Shown: piece after piece, positions 18,125 through 27,671 of the stretch
How positions within the stretch are numbered: the first letter of the stretch is position 1
How the letters are laid out: each line of letters opens with the position of its first letter
Assembly: GCA_039696685.1 (NCBI GenBank)
Contig: CP155566.1
Span: 1,426,001-1,490,000, forward strand
DNA from: Vibrio sp. CDRSL-10 TSBA
Lineage (GTDB): Bacteria; Pseudomonadota; Gammaproteobacteria; Enterobacterales; Vibrionaceae
Reading direction: 5' to 3'
Length of the DNA stretch: 64,000 nucleotides
The notes under the pieces: model-generated
Databases searched by the model: none
What the model was told of the DNA's origin: nothing
The model's input: the letters and a program-made list of their open reading frames with translations, nothing else
Translations under genes and position numbers: made by a program

Positions 18125-19330
18125 ATGCCTAAACCACCACGCAAACCATCCGGCAATCAACCGGCTCGTGTCACTGACAAGCCGCGTCGGCATAAAAACC
18201 GTCAGGATAAAGCAGAGCAGCCGAAAGCGGAAAAGCCGCGAGCTTCGAGCGCCAAGCAGGATACGCCACCTGGCCGCAAACCTGTTTCCAAAACAGGGCA
18301 GGGAAAAACGGCGCAGCCTGGCAAACAGCAATCCGTAAAGCAAAAGCCGGCTAAACAGGCAGGCAAAGCTGGCCTGCATGCCCGTAACCGCCACAAAGGG
18401 AATTATGATTTTGATGCTTTGTGTCAGGCTTTGCCGGAGCTCAAACGTCATCTGATCAAAAATCCCAAAGGGGACTGGACTATTGCCTTTTCCGATCCGC
18501 TGGCGGTCAAACTGCTTAATAAAGCCTTGCTGGCTCTCCATTATGGTGTGACGAACTGGGATATCCCTGATGGTTATTTATGCCCGCCCATTCCGGGACG
18601 TGCAGATTATATCCACCGCGTGGCGGACTTGCTCAGCCAGGATTGTCCGGCGGTGAATCATAAAGCGGTAAGGGCGTTAGATATCGGCATTGGTGCCAAC
18701 TGCATTTATCCGATCGTCGGTGTGACCGAATATGGCTGGAGTTATGTCGGCAGTGATGTCGATCCTGTATCGGTTAAACAGGCCAATCTGATTGCCAGCA
18801 GCAATTCGTTATTGAAAGGAAAAATTGCAGCGCGACTGCAAAAAAACAGTAAGGCGATGTTCAGCGGCATTATCGCCGATGACGAGCGTTTTGATGTGAC
18901 GACTTGTAACCCGCCGTTTCATGCTTCGCTGGCCGAAGCGCAGCAAGGCACTGAACGCAAAATTCGCAATTTGCGTGATAACCAGCGTAAACGCGGAGCA
19001 CCGGTCGGCAAAATGACAGCGCCGCAAAATAGCGTGAATAAGCTGAACTTTGGTGGTCAGAAGGCCGAGTTGTGGTGCCCCGGAGGCGAAGCCGAGTTTA
19101 TTAAGAATATGGCGCAGGAAAGTCAGCATTTTGCTGAGCAGGTGCTGTGGTTCACGACCTTGATCTCGAAAAGCGATAACGTACGCTGGATGAAAAAACA
19201 GCTTCAGAAAGTCGGCGCGGAGTCGATACAGATGGTAGAGATGCAGCAAGGCCAGAAAGTCAGTCGTTTTGTGGCCTGGACTTTCCATAATGCTGAGCAG
19301 CGCAAGCTTTGGTTGAGCACAAAACGCTAA
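18125..19330 (+). CDS. rlmF: RlmF, 23S rRNA (adenine-1618-N6)-methyltransferase
   Basis: A 401-residue SAM-dependent methyltransferase modifying A1618 of 23S rRNA (YbiN). The catalytic NPPF motif is in [16 protein letters not shown]; the SAM site is [35 protein letters not shown] and [18 protein letters not shown] are typical. The first 85 or so residues are an unusual basic, low-complexity tail rich in Lys, Pro, Ala and Gln, longer than in E. coli and probably disordered RNA-binding sequence. Confidence 0.93.
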   Translation: MPKPPRKPSGNQPARVTDKPRRHKNRQDKAEQPKAEKPRASSAKQDTPPGRKPVSKTGQGKTAQPGKQQSVKQKPAKQAGKAGLHARNRHKGNYDFDALCQALPELKRHLIKNPKGDWTIAFSDPLAVKLLNKALLALHYGVTNWDIPDGYLCPPIPGRADYIHRVADLLSQDCPAVNHKAVRALDIGIGANCIYPIVGVTEYGWSYVGSDVDPVSVKQANLIASSNSLLKGKIAARLQKNSKAMFSGIIADDERFDVTTCNPPFHASLAEAQQGTERKIRNLRDNQRKRGAPVGKMTAPQNSVNKLNFGGQKAELWCPGGEAEFIKNMAQESQHFAEQVLWFTTLISKSDNVRWMKKQLQKVGAESIQMVEMQQGQKVSRFVAWTFHNAEQRKLWLSTKR

Positions 19331-19336
19331 ATCTAC

Positions 19337-19419
19337 TGCCTGCTTGACGTTGCAGCGCTACTGGCGGCAACTCTAAGTTGTTAGGGTATAGCTTAGCCAA
19401 GTTGTTTGGTTATAGCTTA
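19337..19419 (+). repeat. Short-form ERIC repeat with duplicated right end
   Basis: TACTGCCTGCTTGACGTTGC leads straight into GGCGGCAACTCTAAGTTG and the right terminus, an internally deleted ERIC of about 60 bp. The right end then occurs twice as a 21-base direct repeat: AAGTTGTTAGGGTATAGCTT(A) at 19375-19395 and AAGTTGTTTGGTTATAGCTT(A) at 19399-19419. Confidence 0.7.
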
Positions 19420-19451
19420 TTGAACGGAATAAACAGTCAAGGAGGTGGATA

Positions 19452-19682
19452 ATGGAAATTGAATTCTATTCACCGTGTCAGCCGGATTGGTTGTGTGTGC
19501 CTTCACTTTCCATTTTGTCCGTGTTGTTTCTGATCGGACTGGGGCTATTTATTCGCATCCTTTATCGCGAATACAAAAAGATTAACCGTTCCACCAAGGT
19601 GCGTCGCCTGCGCCGGACCCATTATCGCGAGCGCAAAGGTGGCAAGGATGGCCGTCCGACCAATATCAGCAAAAAACGCTGA
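19452..19682 (+). CDS. Small single-span membrane protein with basic tail
   Basis: Not recognised. It has 76 residues, with one hydrophobic segment (SILSVLFLIGLGLFIRIL, about residues 20-37) followed by an arginine/lysine-rich cytoplasmic tail (YREYKKINRSTKVRRLRRTH). The start has an exceptionally good Shine-Dalgarno, AAGGAGGT, which argues that it is translated. A tandem-repeat tract and a terminator follow. Confidence 0.65.
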   Translation: MEIEFYSPCQPDWLCVPSLSILSVLFLIGLGLFIRILYREYKKINRSTKVRRLRRTHYRERKGGKDGRPTNISKKR

Positions 19683-19700
19683 TGGTTAAGTGACAGCGGT

Positions 19701-19780
19701 AAGTTATTTATTAACAACATAAGTTATTCATCGACACCAGAAGTTATTCATTAACAAAATAATTTATCCATTTACGTAAA
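19701..19780 (+). repeat. Four imperfect 20-bp tandem repeats
   Basis: Units at 19701, 19721, 19741 and 19761: AAGTTATTTATTAACAACAT, AAGTTATTCATCGACACCAG, AAGTTATTCATTAACAAAAT, AATTTATCCATTTACGTAAA. Exact 20-base spacing with drifting sequence, immediately downstream of the small membrane protein gene. Confidence 0.85.
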
Positions 19781-19784
19781 CAGC

Positions 19785-19810
19785 AGCCGGCGTTCAGCGC
19801 TGGCTTTTTT
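19785..19810 (+). terminator. Rho-independent terminator
   Basis: Stem AGCCGGCG / CGCTGGCT (19785-19792 with 19798-19805, one G-T pair) and six T. It overlaps the last codons of the convergent pilF-like gene. Confidence 0.8.
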
Positions 19811-20513
19811 GTGTCTCTGCCTGAGTTGCATTCACTTTCAGCCAAAGTTGCTGCACTGCTTTGGGGTTACCGAAACGCTGGCTAAACGCGCGCAGTGTAC
19901 TGCGGGCATCGTCTGTGTTCCCCACCGATAATTGCATCCGGGTTAGGGTCAGCCAAGCGGAGGCGTTGGACGGATCATAATCCAGGCTACGGACAAGATA
20001 GTGGATCGCTTGCTCTCGGTTGCCGGACTTGTCTGCACACAGCGCCGCATTTTCTAAAGTAGCGGCGGGCTGATTGTAATCCGGCCTTTGCAGCGCCTGA
20101 TTAAACAGTGTGTCAGCCGAGAGATAGTCGCCGTGCTTACATAAAAAAGTGCCAAAGTTATTCAACACATCCCCGTTTTCCGGATGGGCTCGCCGGGCTT
20201 GCTGATAGATGTGACGTGCCTTTTCGGGTTCGCCGACCTGGTCCAGATAGTGTGCCAGCGCTAATTGTGAACGAGCGTAGTCCGGCGCATGACGTGTAGC
20301 GCGGTACAGATTTTCACGTGCTTTGTTCATATTCCCTTGGCTGAGATAGCCTAATCCCAGATCAATTCTTGAATCGGCCATCGCCTGAGGATTAGTGTCG
20401 GGGATATCGGTCACAGTGACGCAGCCCGCCGTCATCATTATCCACACTAGTATTAGTCGTTTGAATTGCACTCTGTCCACCTCTGTGTGCCTCAAGCGCT
20501 CGTGGCAGTGCAA
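19794..20513 (-). CDS. PilF/PilW-like TPR lipoprotein (type IV pilus biogenesis/stability)
   Basis: Tetratricopeptide-repeat protein similar to the pilotin-like PilF/PilW. TPR units include ARENLYRATRHAPDYARSQL, KARHIYQQARRAHPENGDVL, NNFGTFLCKHGDYLSADTLF and QAIHYLVRSLDYDPSNASAW. A lipobox MMTAGC sits behind a hydrophobic run. A GTG at 20471 (VQFKRLILVWIMMTAGC) would give an ideal lipoprotein signal and is the likelier start. No pilus genes are adjacent, so the role is by family. Confidence 0.7.
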   Translation of the reverse strand: MHCHERLRHTEVDRVQFKRLILVWIMMTAGCVTVTDIPDTNPQAMADSRIDLGLGYLSQGNMNKARENLYRATRHAPDYARSQLALAHYLDQVGEPEKARHIYQQARRAHPENGDVLNNFGTFLCKHGDYLSADTLFNQALQRPDYNQPAATLENAALCADKSGNREQAIHYLVRSLDYDPSNASAWLTLTRMQLSVGNTDDARSTLRAFSQRFGNPKAVQQLWLKVNATQAETQKSQR

Positions 20514-20663
20514 AAGCGAACGGTGCTTTGCGCTAATAGCGTTAGTTGCAGCAATACTTTTGTCTGCAGTTAATGCCTGCAGTCAATCTCTTTGTGTCTA
20601 TAACTAAAGCCTTTGTGTCTGTATGCAACACGTTTCCATTTGCGACTCACGCTGTTTGTTTGC

Positions 20664-20714
20664 GATTAACAAGTTTGTTTACGATTAACAAGTTTGTTCT
20701 CGATTTACAAATAG
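20664..20714 (+). repeat. 19-bp tandem repeats, 2.7 copies
   Basis: GATTAACAAGTTTGTTTAC at 20664, GATTAACAAGTTTGTTCTC at 20683, then GATTTACAAATAG at 20702. Confidence 0.85.
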
Positions 20715-20816
20715 TAAGCAGCATGGTTACCGCGCGGCAGCAGTCAGAGAGGATAATGCGAGTCACCCGGCACATTTATTGTGGCCTGCGAGATGGATAC
20801 CTCATGGCCGAGGGGA

Positions 20817-20846
20817 TGAAAAAGGCCGCGTGGTCGGCGGCCTTCC
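20817..20846 (-). terminator. metA terminator
   Basis: Stem AAGGCCGC / GCGGCCTT (20822-20829 with 20837-20844); on the minus strand it ends in TTTTT. It lies about 50 bases past the metA stop. Confidence 0.85.
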
Positions 20847-20894
20847 TATTTCATCAAAATACGTCAGTTATCTATGAAGAGTATTGATGGCGAA

Positions 20895-21836
20895 TTAATC
20901 GTCTTTGGTGAATTTATCTTCGCTGAAGTGCTCCAGATCGTACGGCGTTTGTTGATAAACGCAGTAGTTCAGCCAGTTGGCAAACAACAGATGACCGTGA
21001 CTACGCCAGCTGGCGCGTGGTGTATTGTCGACATCGTCATTCGGATAGTAGTTGACCGGCATGGCAGGTTCCAGACCCGCGCTCAGGTCGCGGATGTACT
21101 CGTTATGCAGTGTCAGTGCGTCGTACTCCGGATGACCAGTGACAAACACGTTACGTTTATCTTTCGTGGATGCCAGATAAACACCTGCGACGTCAGATGT
21201 CGCTAGAATATCCAGATCGGTATGGGTTTCCAGATAACCAGGCGCAAAATCGGCATAACGTGAATGCGGAGCCAGGAAGGTATCATCAAAACCACGCAGC
21301 AGCGGATGGTACGGCTGCAGGTTTTCATGCACATAAACTCCGGACAGTTTCTCTTCACGTGTCTGTTTTGGCAGGTTATACAACAATTTCAGGCCGGCTT
21401 GTGCTGCCCAACACACGTAAAGTGTTGAGGTCACGTGCTCTTTGGCCCATTTCATAATCTGCTGCAGATGGTCCCAGTAGACGACATCTTCGAATTGCAC
21501 TAAACCTAAAGGCGCACCAGTAATGATCAGACCATCGAAGTTACGGTGTCTGACCAGCTCAAACTGGCGATAAAATTCGTTTAAGTGCTCTTCTGGTGTG
21601 TTCTTGCTTGGGCGATCATCGATACGCAGCAGTTCAATATCCACCTGAAGCGGTGAATTTGATAACAGACGCAGGAACTGAGTTTCGGTTTCAATTTTCT
21701 TTGGCATCAGGTTAAGAATCAGAACCTTCAGCGGACGAATACCCTGGGTCGATGCGCGGGTTTCCGACATGACGAAGATATTCTCAGTACGTAAAACATC
21801 AGTTGCAGGCAGTTGATCGGGGATCTTAATCGGCAC
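20895..21836 (-). CDS. metA: Homoserine O-succinyltransferase MetA
   Basis: First committed step of methionine synthesis: activates homoserine with succinyl-CoA (or acetyl-CoA in some members). 313 residues from the GTG at 21836, giving [15 protein letters not shown] as in the family. The nucleophile cysteine is in [27 protein letters not shown] and [12 protein letters not shown] are signatures. RBS AGGGAGA precedes the GTG. An ATG 39 bases upstream lies inside the MetJ operator and is rejected as the start. Single gene with its own terminator. Confidence 0.95.
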   Translation of the reverse strand: MPIKIPDQLPATDVLRTENIFVMSETRASTQGIRPLKVLILNLMPKKIETETQFLRLLSNSPLQVDIELLRIDDRPSKNTPEEHLNEFYRQFELVRHRNFDGLIITGAPLGLVQFEDVVYWDHLQQIMKWAKEHVTSTLYVCWAAQAGLKLLYNLPKQTREEKLSGVYVHENLQPYHPLLRGFDDTFLAPHSRYADFAPGYLETHTDLDILATSDVAGVYLASTKDKRNVFVTGHPEYDALTLHNEYIRDLSAGLEPAMPVNYYPNDDVDNTPRASWRSHGHLLFANWLNYCVYQQTPYDLEHFSEDKFTKDD

Positions 21837-21861
21837 AGCTTTCTCCCTAAGCGTTACATTT

Positions 21862-21885
21862 GGACGTCTATACATCTAGACTTAT
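21862..21885. promoter_or_regulatory. Tandem MetJ boxes of metA
   Basis: Three adjacent 8-base units, GGACGTCT, ATACATCT and AGACTTAT, resembling the MetJ consensus AGACGTCT, about 25 bases upstream of the metA start. MetJ with S-adenosylmethionine would repress here. Confidence 0.8.
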
Positions 21886-21976
21886 AACCTAACTGATAGG
21901 CGTTGTCGATAGCAAAATGCGTGAGCCACAAAATTAAGTTAGTATGCCGGCTATGATTTGCCTAATTTGAACAAAT

Positions 21977-22351
21977 ATGACTCCGACCCTGACCTTAATT
22001 CGTGGTTTACCCGGCTCGGGAAAATCGACGTTAGCCCAGTCTTTACCGGCGGTACATCTTGAAGCGGATATGTTTTTTATCAATGCTCAGGGCGAATATC
22101 ACTACCGTCCGGAGCAGATAGCACAGGCACATGCCTGGTGTCAGCAAGAAACAGAAAACTGCCTCAAGCAGGGCAAAAGCGTGGTGGTTGCCAACACGTT
22201 TGTGCGGCACTGGGAGATGAGTGCGTATAAGAAACTGGCCCGTCAGTACCGGGCCAAACTGGTGATTAAGGTATGTCGTGGTGAGTATCCCAACATCCAT
22301 GGTGTAGAGCAGGAGACCATCGAGCGTATGCGTAAAAAGTGGCAGGATTAA
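21977..22351 (+). CDS. Small P-loop ATPase/kinase (AAA_33, polynucleotide-kinase-like)
   Basis: A 124-residue protein with Walker A GLPGSGKST at residues 10-18, then LEADMFF and VVANTFVRHWEMSAYKKLA. This layout is typical of zeta-toxin/T4-kinase-like P-loop proteins that phosphorylate small molecules or nucleic-acid ends. It ends ETIERMRKKWQD. The substrate is unknown. Divergent from metA. Confidence 0.75.
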   Translation: MTPTLTLIRGLPGSGKSTLAQSLPAVHLEADMFFINAQGEYHYRPEQIAQAHAWCQQETENCLKQGKSVVVANTFVRHWEMSAYKKLARQYRAKLVIKVCRGEYPNIHGVEQETIERMRKKWQD

Positions 22352-22437
22352 CATCAGCACTTGCGGTTTACTCCGCTCTTCGCCCAACCGTCCTTCATCT
22401 CACATCTTTGGTGTTACCAGGCGGGCATGTCTGATCG

Positions 22438-23602
22438 TTATCCTGTTTGACCTACTTTAAAATTTAAAGCGCTGTGATTACGCCGCAGTTGCCACCAGGC
22501 CAGGCTTCCCCATGCCACGGCTTGTACCCACAGCAGAGTCCATTGCGGCGCGATTTGGCGCCATTCAGCCCCCATCTGATTGAGTGCCAGAAAGCCCTGG
22601 ATGCCCGGTGTACTCGGAAACAGGTTTGACAGCCAGATGATCGGTGCCGGAATGGCTTGCAGAGGCCAGATAAATCCGGCTGAAAACACCAGTGGCATTG
22701 AGCTTATCAGCACGACTAATGTGACCAGTTTCGCGGCGTGGTGTCGCTGCACCGAGCCAGATCCCGATAAAACAGGCCGTGAGCAAAAATGGCAACAGCA
22801 GAGTCAGCAATTGCACGGGCTGGCCAATCGTACTCACGCCTTGCAAGCTGAAGCTGGCACCGAAATAGTACATGCTGAGCAGATAGTAGAGCGCCACTAT
22901 GATGAAGGTGCGCATTAACAGCAGAGGCAGTACCGGAATCTGCTGCCAGTAGCCTGGCTCAGCTCGCTGGGTGCCGGTTAACAGCCCGGCAGACATCGCC
23001 AGGGTTTGCTGCAGAATGAGAATAAACACCGCAGGAACGACGTAATCGACATAACCGACACGCGGGTTGAAAGTCGGCTTCAAGTTCGATTGCACGGCGG
23101 CATAGTGATGGGCCGCACTCTCAAGAGGTTCCCCCTGGCTGAGCAGGCGGGTCACCTTGGCTCGGGCCGACAGCGTGCCGCCCGCTTGCGCCAGACCTTC
23201 TACTATGGCGCCGTAGACCAGAAAGTAGGAAGCGTCTCCGGCAAACGCCAGGGTTGGGCTGGTACCAAGTAGCAGATCTTTATAGAAGTGCTCCGGTATT
23301 ACCAGTATTCCGCTGACTTTCCCGTCCAGAAAAGCCTGCTTTGCTTGTTCCAGCGAGTGATCCCGTTGTACCACTTTGACTTGCGGGGTGGCATCGACCA
23401 TGCGTTCGAGCTGATAGCTAATCTGACTCTTATCCAGATTGACGATGCTGATCGCCTGTTCACGCGGCGTTTGGTGGCTGTAGGGCAGAGGATAGAGAAA
23501 TGAGTAAAACAGCACGCCACCAAACATGGTCAGCATGACGACCGGATTGGTCAGTAAGGCCTTTAATTCGGCTTTAAATAATTCAGTCAGTCGCATGGGC
23601 AC
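22438..23602 (-). CDS. ABC-2 type permease, second of pair (frameshifted as sequenced)
   Basis: About 387 residues after correction. N-terminal helix near VVMLTMFGGVLFYSFLYPLP, a large periplasmic domain (SIVNLDKSQISYQLERMVDA), then a helix block in the C-terminal half: ABC2_membrane_3 architecture. The frame breaks at GTTTC 22728-22732. With one base less, ATPRRELVTLVVLISSMPL is continuous and the protein ends NHSALNFKVGQTG. It overlaps the upstream permease gene by 20 bases. Last gene of a four-gene export operon. Confidence 0.84.
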
Positions 23603-24830
23603 TCCTCACCGATGTTGTGCGCAGATGCTTGCGCATCAGGACGACGGTTAACAGCAGTGGTAATAAATACCCGATCATCGGTAGCAGGTGCGTTAGCGAC
23701 TGAAACCCGTCCAGTCCGTAACTGACCTGACTGACCTGGACTTCGATATAGTGACTGACCGGCAGCAGGCTGCGCCAGGTCTGGGCAAGCGTTCCCATAT
23801 CGCTGGTTGGAAAAGTAATGCCCATAAAGGCAAAACTGGGCGCGGTAAATGCGCCCGCGAAGCTCATGGCACGTGCAGGATCCAGGCTAAGGAAGAAAAA
23901 GACAGCGCCCATAATCATACAGCCGACAGTGGTAATCATCTGGGCCAGGATTAAGACCAGCAGATTACCATGCATCGGCCATTGCAAGACGCTGTAGAAC
24001 CACAGCAGGTACGCCGCGCCCTGAATAATGAAAATTGGATAGTAACGCAGCAGCGTCTGGCTCAGATGCCGTAAGGGTCGTTGGCCAAGCCAGCGCTGTA
24101 ATCCATAAATTCGGGTATTGGCGCTGAGAATCAGAATGGTGCTCACCACGATCACAATCTGCCAGATGGCCGGAATAATGGCAGACACCAGAAACTGGGC
24201 GTAATTGGTGTTCTTATTAAATAGTGGCGTGATTTGCGTGCGTACCGGCACAACCTGACCCAACGCGCCCTGAGTGGTCTGATTGCCGGCGGAGAGGCTT
24301 CTGACGACCCCGATTTCAGCGTTGAGCGTTGCGACGGCCTGCATGATCGCTGAGCTGATGACCCGCCCGACCAGGATGTATTGGCTGTTGTAAAACGTGG
24401 TGACCTGCGGCAATTCACTGCGATAGACCGACTTATCAAACTGGCGGGGAATGACCACAAACGCGTAGATGTCGCTGGTGACCATATCCTGTTTCGCTGC
24501 GGCGACATCCTGGTAATGGCGGGTTACCGCTAAAGTTGACGTCGCATCAAGATGGCGCTGCAACTGACGTGATAACTGGCTGTGTGACAAATCCACCACA
24601 CCGATGGGCAGGTTATGGACGATACCGGCAGAAAATATCCACCAGATACTGGCCGAGAGAAGCATCGGCAGCCAGGTCAGGCAGGCCAGCAACCATTTAT
24701 CCTTGCGCAGCAGCGGCCACTGTGCAGGCAGGCGAGCTGTGTCGTCCGAGGCCGGACTTGCACCGTGATTAGCATGGTTAGCAACGTTCTGAGCGCCGCT
24801 ATTACTGCTGTTAACCGAAGCGTGCTTCAT
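23583..24830 (-). CDS. ABC-2 type permease, first of pair
   Basis: 415 residues: a cytoplasmic N-terminal tail of about 45, one helix (WLLACLTWLPMLLSASIWWI), a periplasmic domain (IGVVDLSHSQLSRQLQRHLD), then a five-helix block, as in YhhJ/YbhR-type ABC-2 transporters. FAGAFTAPSFAFMGITFP is the conserved late helix. It follows the HlyD gene by two bases. No ATP-binding subunit is encoded in this operon. Confidence 0.86.
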   Translation of the reverse strand: MKHASVNSSNSGAQNVANHANHGASPASDDTARLPAQWPLLRKDKWLLACLTWLPMLLSASIWWIFSAGIVHNLPIGVVDLSHSQLSRQLQRHLDATSTLAVTRHYQDVAAAKQDMVTSDIYAFVVIPRQFDKSVYRSELPQVTTFYNSQYILVGRVISSAIMQAVATLNAEIGVVRSLSAGNQTTQGALGQVVPVRTQITPLFNKNTNYAQFLVSAIIPAIWQIVIVVSTILILSANTRIYGLQRWLGQRPLRHLSQTLLRYYPIFIIQGAAYLLWFYSVLQWPMHGNLLVLILAQMITTVGCMIMGAVFFFLSLDPARAMSFAGAFTAPSFAFMGITFPTSDMGTLAQTWRSLLPVSHYIEVQVSQVSYGLDGFQSLTHLLPMIGYLLPLLLTVVLMRKHLRTTSVRSAHATD

Positions 24831-24832
24831 GG

Positions 24833-25808
24833 CTATAACTCAACCACCAGGCTCATCCCCATACGTAAATCCGCCTGTGGATTTGTCGGGCGCGCTTCGA
24901 CTTCAAAAGTGCGCAGATCAAAGCCCTGCGCGGAATCTGTTGAACGCCAGGTGGCAAAATCACCCATGACGGCAATATGGGAAACGGTAAATTCGATCTG
25001 CTTATCAAGCGCAGGAAGGTAGGCTTTGAACGTGCTGCCTTTTTTAAACTGACTGAGCAGATCTTCGCGCACATTGAGTACCGCCCAGGAATCCTGCCTA
25101 TCAACTACGGTGACCACAGGAAAGCCCTGCGGTGCCAATTCGCCGCTTTGCATCAGGACTTGCGCGACTTCGCCGTTAAACCAGCTTTCAATCTTGGTAT
25201 CGGCAGCGTAGGCTTCAACTTCCGCCACGGCACCTGCTGCAACGTTGACTTTTTCCTGAGCCGCTTGTTTGGTTTCGCTGCGGGCACCTTCACGCGCCAT
25301 GTTATACATCTGCAATGCTGCGCTTTCGGTGTATTTGGCGGCTTGCCACTGGGTGTTGGCTTCATCGCGTTTCTGTTCCGCCACTACGCCATCTTTATAC
25401 AGGTTATTGACCCGCAGGTAGGTTTTCTCGGCCAGTTGTGCCGCGGCTTTGGCTTTTAACCATTGATCTTGTGCGGCTCTGACCTGTTGCTCACGCGCCC
25501 CGTTTTCTGCTTCTTTAGCCATGGCACCAGCGGCTTTCTGATTAGCGACTGCCTGTTCGAGTTTTGCTTCGATTTCCGGGCTGTGCAGGCTGAAAATTAA
25601 CTGGCCTTTTTTCACCTCATCGCCTTTACGCACGAACACCTGATCGATACGACCGGCGACTTTCGAAGAAATGCTGTATTGCTGGGATTCTATCTGACCT
25701 TGCAGGCGCACGGGTTTCGGGTTGATAGGCCTGATAAAAGCTGTAACCGATCCAGCCTGCGGCGGCCAGAGCGAGAATCGCGATCAGAGGCGTTTTAATG
25801 GTTTTCAT
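24833..25808 (-). CDS. HlyD-family periplasmic adaptor (frameshifted as sequenced)
   Basis: Membrane-fusion protein linking the inner-membrane permeases to the TolC-like channel. The N-terminal anchor is MKTIKTPLIAILALAAAGWI. A coiled-coil of about 120 residues (EAKLEQAVANQKAAGAMAKE, then QDQWLKAKAAAQLAEKTYLR) sits between biotinyl-lipoyl-like halves (SKVAGRIDQVFVRKGDEVKK and IESWFNGEVAQVLMQSGELA). The first frame fails at GTTTC (TTT 25715-25717). With one base less YQPEPVRLQGQIESQQYS is continuous, about 324 residues. It overlaps the tolC-like stop by four bases. Confidence 0.88.
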
Positions 25809-27250
25809 GAAGATGGGGTCTCCGTCATCGAAATGGCCGAACGAGCAGCAGGTTGATTGGGCGCTGTACTGAGCGGCTGTGCACTTTGCTGGTATTGCGG
25901 GAAAGTGGTCATTTCACTGGAAATAGCCAGTAGCTTGGTTAGTGCGATCAGGTAGTGGAATCCGGCTGCCGCCTGTTGGGTACGTATGCTGGCGAGGTAT
26001 AACTCGGCATCGACCACATCCACTGAGGTCGACAGCCCTTGCGTAAAGGCTTTCTGGCGTAAACGCAGGTTTTCCTGTGCCAGTTGCAGACTCGAGTTGA
26101 GTCCTTCCACTTCTTCTTGGGCTTGCTCGGCTTCTTTATAGGTTTTTTCAACCAGCACACTGAGATCTTGCTTAGCCTGTTCACGACGGTATTTCACTTG
26201 GGTGACCAGACTACTGGCGGCCTTCACTTGCTCACTGCGTCCGGTATTTTCCACTAGTGGCACATTGACGCCGACGCCGACCAGCCAGTCCGGTCTAAGG
26301 TCACTGGCGAGGGAATCATCTTCGTATAAGTTGTAAGTGCCGTACAGATAGACTTCAGGGTAGTATTTGCCTTTTTCCGCTTTGATAAGGCTGCTGGCCT
26401 GTTTTTCTTTAGCGTTGAGCAAGTCCAGACCCGGGTAAGTCGCCAGCGTCTGATCAATGAAGGCGCTCATTGGCGGTAAGCTTTGGTTGATAAACAAATC
26501 ACCGCTCGGTTCAACCACTTGTCGTTGATTGAGGATCTGGGTGAGGGCGCTTTGGGCAATATCGAGATCTTTTTGCGCTTTTTTGCGTTCAACGGTCGCT
26601 TTATCAAGTGAGGCTTCGGCCTGCAGTCGCTCGACCCGGGCGATCTGGCCTTGTTGTTCGAGCTTAAGCGCGTTGTCCCGATGTTGAGTCAGCCCTTTTT
26701 CCACCTCAATACGGGTTTGTAGCACTTCCTGCGCCAAGACCACGCTGAAATAATACTTGGCCAGGTCTTCATATCGTGCCTGAACTTCCATCGCGAGCTG
26801 GCTTTCTGCCTCTTCTTTCTTGCCTTCAGCAGCATTTTGCGCAGCAGTAATACGACCACCGGTAAAAACAGGCCAGACTGCGCGAATAGAAGAGCTGAAA
26901 ATATCGCGTTCCGTGATGGTCGAGGTCAGAGAGCCGAGAGAGGCGAAAAGAGGAGCCAGGGCTGCCGGGGCGGCGATGCCTCCTGCGCTGTCTGCGACCT
27001 GTTTAAGTGACAATGTCACATCTTGGTCAAGGCGGGTGTAATTGGCTCCCACGGTCACAGAAGGTAAATTCATACTGGAAGTGGCGTTATGCAGGTGCTC
27101 AAAATGATCGACATTGGCTCGCTCGGCGGCTAACGAATGGTTTTGTCGCTGCAAAATCTCCCACGCCTGGTCAAAGGAGATCGGCGCAGCAAACGCTGAA
27201 GGGAGCGCCAACAGAGAAGTTAACAGCACACTGATTGATTTCACTTTCAT
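25805..27250 (-). CDS. TolC-family outer membrane efflux protein
   Basis: About 481 residues with a signal peptide ending ALPSAFA and two OEP repeats with long helices: ISFDQAWEILQRQNHSLAAE and LEQQGQIARVERLQAEASLD in the first, VKYRREQAKQDLSVLVEKTY and RQKAFTQGLSTSVDVVDAEL in the second. It forms the outer-membrane channel for the HlyD and ABC-2 genes downstream. MKVKSISVLLTSLL at 27250 is taken as the start; the frame is open four codons earlier. First gene of the operon, behind a palindrome at 27273-27288. Confidence 0.88.
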   Translation of the reverse strand: MKVKSISVLLTSLLALPSAFAAPISFDQAWEILQRQNHSLAAERANVDHFEHLHNATSSMNLPSVTVGANYTRLDQDVTLSLKQVADSAGGIAAPAALAPLFASLGSLTSTITERDIFSSSIRAVWPVFTGGRITAAQNAAEGKKEEAESQLAMEVQARYEDLAKYYFSVVLAQEVLQTRIEVEKGLTQHRDNALKLEQQGQIARVERLQAEASLDKATVERKKAQKDLDIAQSALTQILNQRQVVEPSGDLFINQSLPPMSAFIDQTLATYPGLDLLNAKEKQASSLIKAEKGKYYPEVYLYGTYNLYEDDSLASDLRPDWLVGVGVNVPLVENTGRSEQVKAASSLVTQVKYRREQAKQDLSVLVEKTYKEAEQAQEEVEGLNSSLQLAQENLRLRQKAFTQGLSTSVDVVDAELYLASIRTQQAAAGFHYLIALTKLLAISSEMTTFPQYQQSAQPLSTAPNQPAARSAISMTETPSS

Positions 27251-27272
27251 GCTTAAGCTCAAACTTCGATAT

Positions 27273-27288
27273 TAGAGTTTATACTCTA
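27273..27288. promoter_or_regulatory. Palindromic operator candidate of the efflux operon
   Basis: TAGAGT-TTAT-ACTCTA is a perfect 16-base palindrome 23 bases upstream of the tolC-like start, a suitable place for a TetR- or MarR-type repressor. No such regulator is encoded next to it. Confidence 0.5.
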
Positions 27289-27452
27289 TGTTATCGGTTT
27301 TCCGTTGAGGATAACAGCATTTTCCTGATCAGCACATGAAGAATCAAATTTGCAGACTTTAAGCGGATTTAGCGTGAGTTAGGCCAATTTTGTCATGCCT
27401 TGTGAGCCCCGAAGTTGCTAAGGAGCTCAGTTCAGTTTCGGCTTGTAGCGGC

Positions 27453-27671
27453 TTATCGTCCGGGACAGTGAAAGTCGGCGCGCCACACCATCTCTTCTGT
27501 GCTTTGAATGGTATCGAGCAGATCTTGTCCTGTCATTTGTGGTATCGACAGCACGACTTGCAGATCATCCTGTTGCTCTGGCCCGTAAGCACGAACATGA
27601 GTAAAGGTTGACTGCAGGTGCTCGGTCAGCATTTGTTGCGACAAACATATTCCAAACGCATCTCTTTCCAT
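27453..27671 (-). CDS. Small conserved-looking protein, 72 residues
   Basis: Not recognised. AAGGAT stands 8 bases before the ATG. The sequence (MERDAFGICLSQQMLTEHLQ, VLSIPQMTGQDLLDTIQS) is soluble and mixed in composition, plausible for a real protein. It lies alone between the efflux operon and a two-component gene. A transcript start for the efflux operon could also lie here. Confidence 0.5.
   Translation of the reverse strand: MERDAFGICLSQQMLTEHLQSTFTHVRAYGPEQQDDLQVVLSIPQMTGQDLLDTIQSTEEMVWRADFHCPGR

Larger units (their letters stand above)
20514..20894. other. Repeat-containing spacer between pilF-like gene and metA
   Basis: No gene supported. It holds a 19-bp tandem repeat (20664-20714), a looser repeat around CTTTGTGTCT (20590-20620), and the metA terminator (20817-20846). 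Confidence 0.6.

Noticed and set aside
21837..21875. ATG start of metA at 21875
   Set aside because: It lies within the MetJ operator and gives a 13-residue extension not seen in MetA; the GTG at 21836 has a good ribosome site.
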